DNA from: an uncultured Roseburia sp.
GTDB taxonomy: Bacteria; Bacillota; Clostridia; Lachnospirales; Lachnospiraceae
NCBI GenBank assembly: GCA_900542495.1
Contig: UQNW01000006.1
Coordinates: forward strand, 62,001-126,000
Direction of reading: 5' to 3'
DNA: 64,000 bases
Shown: positions 1-7,549 of the stretch, one piece after another
Layout: every line of letters begins with the position of its first letter
How positions within the stretch are numbered: the first letter of the stretch is position 1
The notes under the pieces: model-generated
What the model was told of the DNA's origin: nothing
Databases searched by the model: none
Seen by the model: the letters and a program-made list of their open reading frames with translations, nothing else
Position numbers and translations under genes: made by a program

Positions 1-1055
1 TCATAGTCGGAAGAATCCACTTTCCAGCCGTTCATTCCTCCCGGAACCGTAACTGCCTCTGCATTTCCGACTTTGGCTGCTGGAACACGGAATGTTACAT
101 TTCGTCCATTTACCTCCGGACTTACATAACCTGCCTCTTTGTATTCGATCAGAGTTTCGGATTTATTGGCATCTTTATACCATTTCATACCACCATTGCC
201 GTCACTTAAGTAATAGATCGAGGTGTCTGTTGTTATGGCGTTGATAGCTTTCACTTCTTCGCTCTGACCATCAAACTTTTTCTCTGCTCCTGTGTCAGCA
301 TCTACCAACTGAAAACCTGATATTGTTGTTCCGGTTAATGTAACAGTATAAATATTTTCAGCTTCTGAAACAGCCAGTTTTGGTTTGTCCTGATTTCCCC
401 ACGCAGCAATAGGCGCATCCCCAGCTCCATGATTGTCCAATACAAAATCGCCGCCCCACAGATTGATAACAGGCGTTGTCCAATCTTCTGGTTTTTCAAA
501 ATAAATTATAACTTTATGTGCAGCTGCTTTTTCTTTCTCTGGTAACACCTGATTTTTATCTTTGTCTAAGTACCATGACATTCCATTATCATTTTTTAAA
601 AGATAAAATGATGTATCTGATGTTGCCGAATTAATCGCATCAATAATGGCACAGTTTTCAAATTTCTTTTCTGCCGGGTTTCCTACACCAGTTCCACCGT
701 TTACAATCTGAAATCCACTGATGCTGTTCGTCCGGATATCAATATAATAATAACCTGTTGATTCATCTTTCAACATAGCAGGTCTTGATTGATTCGTCCA
801 GACTTCCACCTTTCCTGCATCCCCATTGTCTACTTCAACGTCAGATTCATTCCAATAGTTAAATGCCGGGATATTCCAATCATCCGGTTTTTCAAAGTAC
901 AACCTCACGACTGGATTCTCTGCCGCCTGTACTGTGCTGCTTCCGCCACCAAGTGCCGGAACCATAGTTACTACCATTGCAAGCACTAACAGAAAACATA
1001 GTACTCTGCTTGCAATGCTTTGTCTCTTTTGAAAGCTTTTCGTTAACTTTCTCAT
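1..1055 (-). CDS. Secreted starch-binding (CBM26-type) protein, probable amylase/pullulanase, C-terminus off window
   Basis: The gene starts at 1055 with an AGGAG-type site just upstream and stays open to the window edge, giving the first 351 residues. It begins with a signal peptide: a basic stretch, a hydrophobic core near residues 17-38, and an Ala-Glu cleavage region ending VQAAE. Two related modules of about 115 residues follow, each starting with a pattern like YFEKPDDW near residues 50 and 165 and containing later Tyr and Trp residues, as in CBM26 starch-binding modules of Lachnospiraceae amylases. The last visible part, with VPGGMNGWK, resembles another beta-sandwich carbohydrate-binding element. 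No catalytic domain is inside the window, so amylase or pullulanase activity is an inference from family habit. It would act outside the cell on starch. Confidence 0.75.
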   Translation of the reverse strand, partial: MRKLTKSFQKRQSIASRVLCFLLVLAMVVTMVPALGGGSSTVQAAENPVVRLYFEKPDDWNIPAFNYWNESDVEVDNGDAGKVEVWTNQSRPAMLKDESTGYYYIDIRTNSISGFQIVNGGTGVGNPAEKKFENCAIIDAINSATSDTSFYLLKNDNGMSWYLDKDKNQVLPEKEKAAAHKVIIYFEKPEDWTTPVINLWGGDFVLDNHGAGDAPIAAWGNQDKPKLAVSEAENIYTVTLTGTTISGFQLVDADTGAEKKFDGQSEEVKAINAITTDTSIYYLSDGNGGMKWYKDANKSETLIEYKEAGYVSPEVNGRNVTFRVPAAKVGNAEAVTVPGGMNGWKVDSSDY

Positions 1056-1316
1056 TCTTCCTTCTCCTTTTTCTCCCCTACTTGCATGTGATTATATCAT
1101 AATCCCCCTCTTCACATGTTTTCGTTTTTTTTCGCATTTCTATTGTATTCTAAAATATCTTATTATTCTATACGTAATAAATCCCGAAATCTCGTCCAAA
1201 TTTTTGTGGAATTTAACCAATTAAAGTGCAAAAATGCTCATTTTCTTATTTTGAACATAAAAAAGAATCCGGCATCGCACTAAAAAATGCGAATAACCGG
1301 ACTGTTAATGATTTTA

Positions 1317-1345
1317 TTTACTTTTTGTTATATCTATGGTATAAT
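1317..1345 (+). promoter_or_regulatory. Promoter of antisense RNA
   Basis: TTTACT at 1317-1322 and a perfect TATAAT at 1340-1345 are separated by 17 bases. The predicted start is near 1352, just before the short convergent RNA described here as the antitoxin. Confidence 0.6.
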
Positions 1346-1351
1346 CTATCA

Positions 1352-1437
1352 ATAAAAAGGTGCTACCGATAGACGGTTAGCCCGGTTTACGCATTATAAA
1401 AATAACCGCAACCTTGGCCTGGGGCGGTTATTTTTTT
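1352..1437 (+). ncRNA. Putative antitoxin RNA of a type I toxin-antitoxin pair
   Basis: A short transcript of about 86 bases is predicted from the promoter at 1317-1345 to the hairpin at 1402-1431 with its T-tract. It converges on the toxin mRNA and overlaps its 3' end, so it would be antisense there. Its 5' part carries GGTGCTAC and CGGTTAGCCC (1359-1383). The same blocks occur in the same order at the very 5' end of the toxin mRNA on the other strand (1604-1635). Convergent transcripts sharing a terminator are known from the Fst/par and TxpA/RatA type I systems. That this RNA silences the toxin is inference. Confidence 0.55.
1402..1437. terminator. Shared bidirectional terminator of toxin and antisense RNA
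   Basis: ATAACCGC (1402-1409) pairs with GCGGTTAT (1424-1431). A T-run follows on the plus strand, and a run of T residues follows on the minus strand after ATAACCGC. The toxin stop codon lies within the plus-strand T-run. Confidence 0.75.
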
Positions 1438-1529
1438 CTGCCATGGTTATCTTTCCCAATAAGGTAAAATAATCCGGCAACGCTTATCAATAAACTTGTG
1501 AACTGAATCAGTTCCGTAAGTGTTATCAC
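1428..1529 (-). CDS. Putative holin-like type I toxin, 33 residues
   Basis: A tiny hydrophobic peptide with one predicted membrane helix (about residues 8-24, IQFTSLLISVAGLFYLIG) and a basic tail ending GRKK. This is the pattern of the putative holin-like toxin (Hol_Tox/TxpA/BsrG-like) peptides of Firmicutes. I start it at the GTG at 1529 because GGAGG lies 8 bases upstream. An ATG two codons earlier sits too close to that site. A longer reading from 1643 is open but would begin upstream of the predicted transcription start. The leader is about 105 bases long and structured, typical of type I toxin mRNAs. It presumably inserts in the cell membrane. No similarity search was possible. Confidence 0.6.
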   Translation of the reverse strand: MITLTELIQFTSLLISVAGLFYLIGKDNHGRKK

Positions 1530-1641
1530 CAGCATCCCCTCCGTTAATGAATTTCTTCTTTCGAAGATCTCTATGTAATCAGAGGGTTCAGTCCCTCTGT
1601 TGAGGGCTAACCGCCTACCGTTTTCTCGTAGCACCTCATTC

Positions 1642-1670
1642 ATTATACCAAACCAATAAAATCAGTGCAA
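1642..1670 (-). promoter_or_regulatory. Promoter of toxin mRNA
   Basis: On the minus strand TTGCAC and TATAAT are spaced by exactly 17 bases. The predicted start near 1635 places GGTGCTAC at the extreme 5' end of the mRNA. Confidence 0.7.
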
Positions 1671-1696
1671 TTTATTAAATTTTTAAAGGAATGCTT

Positions 1697-3283
1697 TTAA
1701 TGTGTAAAATTCTGTACCCAATGATACAAATACTGTGTAGATCCATCTGCATATGTAAATTTTTCAACATAACAAGATACTGATATTTTTGTAGATACAT
1801 CCGACAAAATATTTGCTTTATGTCCTGCGGAATTCATCCAGTCATTAACTACTTCACTTGCACTTGTCTCACCTTCTGCAATATTTTCTCCTACACTCCA
1901 GTTTCCACCTGCAGAATTATGGCTATAATCTGTAACTATCTCCTTTGCGCGTCTATCTGAATATGAAGCCATATTACTATCCCATGAATATGCTGGCAAA
2001 CCATTATTTGCTCTTTCTTGATTTGTCAAATTAAATACTTCTTGTGCCATATTGCTATCATAATAACCAGATACTTGAACATTATTGTCTGTAGCACTTC
2101 CATAAGCTACAGAATTTAAGTAAGCATCTCTTTCATCTGGTGTCATTGCTTCAAACATAGCTACCCATTCATCATCTGTCATTCCAAAATCATCTACATC
2201 CTGATTTTTACCAGCCTTTGAAATTTTTTGAGTATTTGTTGTTCCAGGTTTATTATCACTACTTCTGGTTTTTTTTTCATTGGCAGTATCATCACTTGTC
2301 TGTAAAATCAGACCCGTCTTTTCGATCAGAGCGGCTGCATCCAAACCTGTATATGTTACCGTCACTTCATAATCTGCCTTGTTTTCGTTTCCAGCCTGAT
2401 CCTGCACTGTGCAGTGTACATTTAATACTTCTACAGGGTTCTCTTTCTGCAGATTAAAAGATTTCTGCTCAAATTCGTAGCTGATTGCATTGTCTCCGCA
2501 AAATGCATCACTGGCTGCCGCCCACTCCGCATTTGAAAAATCCGGAAGTTCATGCAGCATGTCTGCAATCTTTTCCACATCATCCGTGTTGATGTCGTCA
2601 ATACTGATCCCGGATGCATCCACATCCAGATCGATCACATTCTGTGCCAGCTCCGGAGCTGTGCCATCCACGTAAACGTTTAATGTTATATCTGTAAAAT
2701 TGCCTTCACTATCTTTTACCTGTGCTGTCACTTCATAGCAGCCTTCATCATCCAACTGAACACTTTCTTGATAATCTGCTCCATCATACGGCTCTGCATT
2801 ATCTACCGCCGCTTTTTCCTGCAGCATATCATCATAATCACAGACTACAAGATCCTCCTTCTGCTCACAAGATACAATTCCGCTGGAAGTTTCCGATGCA
2901 TCTTTGATCTCCGTTACCAGATCATCCATGGTCAGAGTTCCCGGCTGCATGTAGATATAATCTTTTGCTTCGCATTGCGGTGAAGTCGTATCCTTCACTT
3001 CTACCGTAAATGGATAATTTTTCCCATCATATGCAACGGCAGCATTGTACGAACCAACTTTTGTTTCATCTACCGCGGACAGATCAAGGCTTGCACCCTT
3101 TAAGATTTTCTCATCCGGATTCTGCAGATAATCTGCAACATTTTCCGACAGCTCATCGCCAAGCTCCAGTGTCACTGTGCTCTGCGCGAGTTCCACCTTG
3201 GAACATCCGGCAATACCAGCCACGCTTAAAAAAGTCATTCCTAAAAGTACGAATTGTTTATTTTTATAACTTGTGTTCTTCAT
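1697..3283 (-). CDS. Lipoprotein with C-terminal CAP/SCP domain
   Basis: 528 residues. The N-terminus has a lipoprotein signal with lipobox VAGIAGC, so Cys27 should be lipidated and the protein anchored outside the membrane. Residues 30-320 form Asp/Glu-rich, beta-type repeats. A low-complexity linker with Thr, Asn and Lys follows around 335-360. Residues about 410-528 are a CAP (CRISP/antigen-5/PR-1) domain with NQERANNGLPAYSWD and later GENIAEG and HKANIL motifs, as in bacterial SCP-like extracellular proteins, often cell-wall or sporulation associated. GGAGGTCACAAA precedes the ATG. The CAP-encoding part (about 1700-2280) looks more AT-rich than the rest, which suggests domain shuffling. 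The molecular function is unknown. Confidence 0.75.
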   Translation of the reverse strand: MKNTSYKNKQFVLLGMTFLSVAGIAGCSKVELAQSTVTLELGDELSENVADYLQNPDEKILKGASLDLSAVDETKVGSYNAAVAYDGKNYPFTVEVKDTTSPQCEAKDYIYMQPGTLTMDDLVTEIKDASETSSGIVSCEQKEDLVVCDYDDMLQEKAAVDNAEPYDGADYQESVQLDDEGCYEVTAQVKDSEGNFTDITLNVYVDGTAPELAQNVIDLDVDASGISIDDINTDDVEKIADMLHELPDFSNAEWAAASDAFCGDNAISYEFEQKSFNLQKENPVEVLNVHCTVQDQAGNENKADYEVTVTYTGLDAAALIEKTGLILQTSDDTANEKKTRSSDNKPGTTNTQKISKAGKNQDVDDFGMTDDEWVAMFEAMTPDERDAYLNSVAYGSATDNNVQVSGYYDSNMAQEVFNLTNQERANNGLPAYSWDSNMASYSDRRAKEIVTDYSHNSAGGNWSVGENIAEGETSASEVVNDWMNSAGHKANILSDVSTKISVSCYVEKFTYADGSTQYLYHWVQNFTH

Positions 3284-3337
3284 TTTGTGACCTCCAAATG
3301 TATTTTCTTATTATAATATAAATGTACCACAACATCA

Positions 3338-3351
3338 AGAACATTTGTTCT
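3338..3351. promoter_or_regulatory. Palindrome AGAACATTTGTTCT upstream of the CAP lipoprotein
   Basis: A perfect 14-base palindrome fitting GAAC-N4-GTTC, the LexA-box pattern of Gram-positive bacteria. It abuts a TTGATG/TATAAT promoter (17-base spacer) reading into the lipoprotein gene. A single short match is weak evidence for LexA control. Confidence 0.3.
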
Positions 3352-3358
3352 GTTACAA

Positions 3359-3412
3359 AAAAGAGAAGCAAAAATCATTTTTCCTCTGATTTTTGCTTCT
3401 CTTTTTTTTGAA
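3359..3412. terminator. Strong bidirectional terminator
   Basis: AGAGAAGCAAAAATCA pairs with TGATTTTTGCTTCTCT, with T-runs on both sides. It lies downstream of the L,D-transpeptidase gene (minus strand). Confidence 0.8.
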
Positions 3413-3484
3413 AATTTCATTTTAAAATTTATAGATATCCTATAACATCACAATCGGCATATGCCAAAATGATCCAAACTCCGC

Positions 3485-5191
3485 TTACTGTGCCACAGTT
3501 CCATCCGTTGTCTGCGCTGCTGGATCCGCAGGAGCAACTGTTGAGCCATCTGCAGGGGCTGTTTGGTCTGCCGCAGGCTGCTGTGCAGCCGCTGCAGCGC
3601 CACTCTTTAAAGCTGCCAGTGCCGCCTCATCATCCACAAGTGTCTGATAGTTTGTGACGTAACTCTTAGCAGTATCTGATAACGCGTCATATGCGGTTCT
3701 TGCTGCCACGATGACAGGTTCACTTTCTAATGTAACAGTTCCGATACTGTTGATCGTATTTACAACCGCAGCTGCCTCTTTCTGTTTTACGGTATCACTT
3801 TCTGTTCCCGGAAGGTTATAAACAAGGACGCAGTATCCTTTGTCGATCGTCTCATAGATTTTCTTGGCTGCCGAATATGGAAGATTGATGCATCCGTGGG
3901 AACCTCTGGTCTTATAAATATCTCCTCCAAAAGCTTTTCTGGAAGTCAGGTCATGCATTCCGATATCTCCGTTAAATGGCATCCAATATGTAACAGGTGT
4001 TTCATAGTCCGGTCCACGTAAAACAGCATTCAATGTTTTATAGGTAAGCATAAATGCTCCGCCTGGTGTTGCGTGCCCTTTTGCGACATTTCCGGATACA
4101 AAATCGGACTCTGTCACAAGCACACCATCTTTATAAAGGAACAAATGCTGTGCAGTAAGGTTAATCTCCACATAGGAATTACCATAATCATTTTCGCCAT
4201 GACTGTTTGCAGTCTGCGCATAAACCGGTTCACGTTCCACTTTTTTTCCGGCTTTCAGATCATCTAAAATCTGTGCCACTTCCTCGGAATTGTTGATTTT
4301 CCATCCGTAAGGTCCATTGGAAATTGTGACCGTTGAACCATAGGAAGTTTTCAGTTCTTTTGGCTTGTAGCAGGTGTTGTATTCACTTGCAAGCTCTTTT
4401 ACAAAGGAAAGGACTCCTTCCTCATCCACCACAAGTTTTAAATCATCATCCACAGAAAGCCACTCAGAAATGCGCTCTCCGTCTAACACTTCTTTTGCGA
4501 CATCAAAATCATATGTAATCGTTGTTCCAACATAACTGTTCATCTCGTCAATCACTGCCAGCAGCTTTTCATTGTCGTCTTCGATTTCAGGTTTCACATA
4601 ACAGTCAGCCTCGTCAAGATCAAGCTCATCTGCGAGAACTAAAATGGAATCCTCCACTGCTTTTTTGAATTTGTTCTTATCGATCGTTGTACCATAATCT
4701 GCCGGAACTAAGGAATATCCGTCCGCTGTGTATGCGGAAACAGCTGCATCCACCGGCTCACGCTGTTCGGATGCCTGTATGCAGTTTAACTGATCAATCT
4801 GACTATCCAAAGCGTCCTCGTCAAATGTTACCACTTTTGCAAGTTCAAGATTGTCATGTTTAAACAGTGTCACCACCCATGCGAACCCATTCTGTCCATT
4901 CAAAAGTTCTTCCACTTCACCGTTGAATACCGGTGCGATCTGAATGGATTCTCCGGAAATGCTCTCGCTGCCGTCCTCACGCTCTGCCAGATTCAGCACA
5001 TAGCTGTCGATTTCCTCTGTGATGAGCTGCTCAACTTTTTCTACTGATTTGCCACCGGCTTTAATTCCGTCAATGGTTGTTCCAAAGCAGAAATGACTCT
5101 GAAAAAAGATTCCAAACCCAACATAAACAACCGCGAGACATGCCACGACTGCACCGACAATCACGAAAATTTTCTTTTTTTCTTTTTTCAT
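3485..5191 (-). CDS. Membrane-anchored L,D-transpeptidase (YkuD domain)
   Basis: 568 residues. A short basic N-terminus and one membrane helix (about residues 8-28) are followed by a PG_binding_4-type substrate-binding region (about 60-330) and a YkuD catalytic domain (about 345-455). The domain has the HXnSHGCINLP signature, with the catalytic Cys near residue 434 and the partner His in GMHDLTSR. Such enzymes make 3-3 cross-links in peptidoglycan or attach proteins to it on the outer face of the membrane. The C-terminal tail of about 70 residues is Ala/Gln/Thr/Pro-rich. I start at the ATG at 5191 because AGAGGAAG lies 6 bases upstream. A GTG 15 bases earlier is in frame but overlaps that site. 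Not obviously in an operon. Confidence 0.88.
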   Translation of the reverse strand: MKKEKKKIFVIVGAVVACLAVVYVGFGIFFQSHFCFGTTIDGIKAGGKSVEKVEQLITEEIDSYVLNLAEREDGSESISGESIQIAPVFNGEVEELLNGQNGFAWVVTLFKHDNLELAKVVTFDEDALDSQIDQLNCIQASEQREPVDAAVSAYTADGYSLVPADYGTTIDKNKFKKAVEDSILVLADELDLDEADCYVKPEIEDDNEKLLAVIDEMNSYVGTTITYDFDVAKEVLDGERISEWLSVDDDLKLVVDEEGVLSFVKELASEYNTCYKPKELKTSYGSTVTISNGPYGWKINNSEEVAQILDDLKAGKKVEREPVYAQTANSHGENDYGNSYVEINLTAQHLFLYKDGVLVTESDFVSGNVAKGHATPGGAFMLTYKTLNAVLRGPDYETPVTYWMPFNGDIGMHDLTSRKAFGGDIYKTRGSHGCINLPYSAAKKIYETIDKGYCVLVYNLPGTESDTVKQKEAAAVVNTINSIGTVTLESEPVIVAARTAYDALSDTAKSYVTNYQTLVDDEAALAALKSGAAAAAQQPAADQTAPADGSTVAPADPAAQTTDGTVAQ

Positions 5192-5270
5192 AATTCTTCC
5201 TCTCACTCTTTTGTAGCTTATTCAAAAAGACGTAGCGATATACGCCCTATTTTTAGCAAAACCATACTCT

Positions 5271-5298
5271 ATTATAGGTAGAAAAAAGGCTTTGTCAA
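5271..5298 (-). promoter_or_regulatory. Promoter of L,D-transpeptidase gene
   Basis: On the minus strand TTGACA and TATAAT are spaced by 16 bases, about 80 bases before the start codon. The 360-base gap to the divergent PAP2 gene otherwise holds a small hairpin near 5355-5380 (GCAGG/CCTGC) and the PAP2 promoter. Confidence 0.7.
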
Positions 5299-5465
5299 CA
5301 AATTGCGACAATCGTAATATTTGCGTAATGAATTTGTTTCAATTCGTAACAATGCAGGTAAAAATTTCCTCCTGCATTTGTTTGTAGGGTTGCACAAAAA
5401 CCTTCCTTTTACCTTAAGAAATCTTTAAATATTCAATAATCTTTCTTAAAAAAGAGGAAAGGGAA

Positions 5466-5494
5466 TTGTTTCCTAAAATTGCCTATGCTATAAT
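5466..5494 (+). promoter_or_regulatory. Promoter of PAP2 gene
   Basis: TTGTTT (5466-5471) and TATAAT (5489-5494) with a 17-base spacer, about 60 bases before the PAP2 start. Confidence 0.65.
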
Positions 5495-5553
5495 CCCACA
5501 GTGTAGGGAAAAGAAAATATTTTGACTTAAAAACCTGTTAGGAAGGTGATATT

Positions 5554-6240
5554 TTGAAGACCGATATGAAAAGCAGACTCAATGCTTTTATAGAAAAAAA
5601 CAAACATGCATTTCTGCTTCTTTATTTTTGCATTTATTTTCCGTGGTTTCATCATTTAGAGCGGACTGTCACAACACATTTTCATGTGATACATACTGCA
5701 TTAGATGATCTGATCCCATTCTGTGAATATTTTATTGTTCCTTACCTTTTATGGTTTGGATATGTTGCATGGGCTGTTGGATATTTTTATTTCAAAAATA
5801 AAGATGAATATTTCAAACTCTGTGCCATGCTTTTTACCGGAATGACCGTTTTCCTTGTTATTTCAACGATCTATCCAAATGGTCATTATTTAAGACCGGC
5901 TTACTTTGAGCATAACAATATTTTTATCCAGTTAGTTAAATGGCTGTACGCAACGGATACCCCGACGAATCTGTTTCCGAGTGTTCATGTGTTCAACTCC
6001 ATTGCTGTCAATATTGCGGTATGGCACAGTGATAATTTCAAAAAGAATAAAGCTGTCCGCTATGGTTCCGCAGTTTTAATGGTACTTATTATTTTATCCA
6101 CAATGTTTTTAAAACAGCACTCTGTTTTCGACGTTGTGACCGGAATGGTACTCGCAGTGTTTATGTATTCTGTTGTTTATACAACAAACTGGGCTGCTGT
6201 CACCGCTGAAAAACCGGTGCGCAAACCAAGACGGATTTAA
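5554..6240 (+). CDS. PAP2-family membrane phosphatase/lipid phosphotransferase
   Basis: 228 residues with about five to six hydrophobic helices. The PAP2 signature parts are visible: FPSVHVFNS near residue 141 (SxH motif) and KQHSVFDVVTG near residue 189 (SRxxxxxHxxxD-like with His and Asp retained). These residues form the phosphate-binding and catalytic site in phosphatidic acid phosphatases, undecaprenyl pyrophosphate phosphatases and inositol-phosphoceramide synthase-like proteins. The substrate cannot be told. Start is TTG at 5554, chosen because GGAAGGTG lies 5 bases upstream. The in-frame ATG at 5566 is too far from it. Single-gene unit with its own promoter and terminator. Confidence 0.8.
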   Translation: MKTDMKSRLNAFIEKNKHAFLLLYFCIYFPWFHHLERTVTTHFHVIHTALDDLIPFCEYFIVPYLLWFGYVAWAVGYFYFKNKDEYFKLCAMLFTGMTVFLVISTIYPNGHYLRPAYFEHNNIFIQLVKWLYATDTPTNLFPSVHVFNSIAVNIAVWHSDNFKKNKAVRYGSAVLMVLIILSTMFLKQHSVFDVVTGMVLAVFMYSVVYTTNWAAVTAEKPVRKPRRI

Positions 6241-6256
6241 GAATTACTGCAAAGTT

Positions 6257-6308
6257 AAAAGGTCATAGTTCCTTCCTGTATTCAGGATAAGAACTATGAC
6301 CTTTTCGT
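6257..6308. terminator. Terminator after PAP2 gene
   Basis: AAAAGGTCATAGTTC pairs with GAACTATGACCTTTT, a long perfect stem followed by T-rich sequence. It probably serves the plus-strand gene and, in reverse, the aldo/keto reductase operon. Confidence 0.8.
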
Positions 6309-6355
6309 TTTCCTATATAATTACCACCGATTCAGAAACCAAGTTTCCTATATTA

Positions 6356-7534
6356 TTACCACAGCTTCAATAACTGGATTCCGGTTTTCATGACTTTGTA
6401 CTTCACGTCCTCAAGTTCTGCCGCTGCATTTTTCAGTTCCTTGCGGTTCTCAATGTGCTGCGGGCAGCGTGTTTCGCATTTTCCACAGGAAATGCACTGG
6501 GAAGCACTGCTTGTATCCTTTCGGAAAGCAGTGCATTGCAGATAATCCCTCCGTCCGGATTTTTTCCCTTCGGAATACATTGCATTATAGCAGCGGAAAG
6601 TTCCCGGAATATCCACTCCACGCGGACATGGCATACAATAACCACATCCGGTGCAGCCGACCTTCACCTTTTTCTTAATCTCAGCTTTTACCTGTTCAAT
6701 CAACTCCTGATCCGATTCTGTGAGACATCCCACCAGTGACTCGCTCGCTGTTTTTACATTCTGCTCTACCATCTCCATGGAATTCATGCCGGAGAGCACA
6801 CAGGTGACTTCCGGCTGGTTATACAGCCATTTCAGTGCCAGTTCTGCCGGGGTACGATGTTGTACGTCCTTACGGAATAATTCTTTTGCCGACTCTGGGA
6901 GCAGATTCACCAGACGACCGCCTCGTAACGGTTCCATAATGATGACCGGAAGTCCCTTCTTATTCGCATAGCGCAGTCCTTCCACACCAGCCTGTGAATG
7001 TTCATCCATGTAATTGTACTGGATCTGACAGAAATCCCAGTCATAAGCATCAATCAGCTGACAGAACATTGCGGAATTTCCATGGTAGGAAAATCCGATC
7101 TGCCGGATCTGACCGGATGCTTTTTTCTCGCTGATCCAGTCCTCCATGCCGAGTTTTTTCAATTTTTCCCAGGTTGGAATGTCAGTCAGCATATGCATCA
7201 GATAATAATCGATATAATCCGTCTGCAGCCGGCGCAGCTCCTCCTGAAACATCTTTTCCACTCCGTCAATGGATTTGATCAGATAATGCGGCAGCTTCGT
7301 CGCAAGATTAATTTTTTCCCTGCAATGATTTCTGTGCAGGATTTCTCCCACTGCCACTTCATTTCCTGCATACACATAAGCCGTATCAAAATAATTCACG
7401 CCTGCTTCAATGGCAGCCATCACTTCTTTTTCTGCTTTCTCGATATCCGCACTGTTTCCTTTTTTCGTAAAACGCATACAGCCATAGCCAAGCGCCGAAA
7501 TGTCATTTCCGTATTTGTCTTTGCGGTATTGCAT
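6356..7534 (-). CDS. Aldo/keto reductase with C-terminal 2x[4Fe-4S] ferredoxin domain
   Basis: 392 residues. The N-terminal 280 residues are an aldo/keto reductase TIM barrel: GYGCMRF near residue 17, the catalytic Asp/Tyr in NYFDTAYVYAG near 47-57, and the Lys in ATKLPHY near 77. The C-terminal part carries two Cys clusters, CTGCGYCMPCP (about 295) and CISCGKCETRCP (about 345), that should bind [4Fe-4S] clusters. This fusion is common in anaerobes. It probably exchanges electrons between a carbonyl substrate and ferredoxin or NAD(P)H in the cytoplasm. AAGGAG precedes the ATG. It lies 15 bases after nadE and is likely the last gene of a hslO-nadE-akr operon. Confidence 0.87.
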   Translation of the reverse strand: MQYRKDKYGNDISALGYGCMRFTKKGNSADIEKAEKEVMAAIEAGVNYFDTAYVYAGNEVAVGEILHRNHCREKINLATKLPHYLIKSIDGVEKMFQEELRRLQTDYIDYYLMHMLTDIPTWEKLKKLGMEDWISEKKASGQIRQIGFSYHGNSAMFCQLIDAYDWDFCQIQYNYMDEHSQAGVEGLRYANKKGLPVIIMEPLRGGRLVNLLPESAKELFRKDVQHRTPAELALKWLYNQPEVTCVLSGMNSMEMVEQNVKTASESLVGCLTESDQELIEQVKAEIKKKVKVGCTGCGYCMPCPRGVDIPGTFRCYNAMYSEGKKSGRRDYLQCTAFRKDTSSASQCISCGKCETRCPQHIENRKELKNAAAELEDVKYKVMKTGIQLLKLW

Positions 7535-7549
7535 ACCTTCCGCTCCTTA

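Noticed and set aside
1428..1643. A 71-residue version of the toxin starting at 1643.
   Set aside because: The start would lie upstream of the predicted transcription start (about 1635) and inside the -10 box; the ribosome site supports the 33-residue form.
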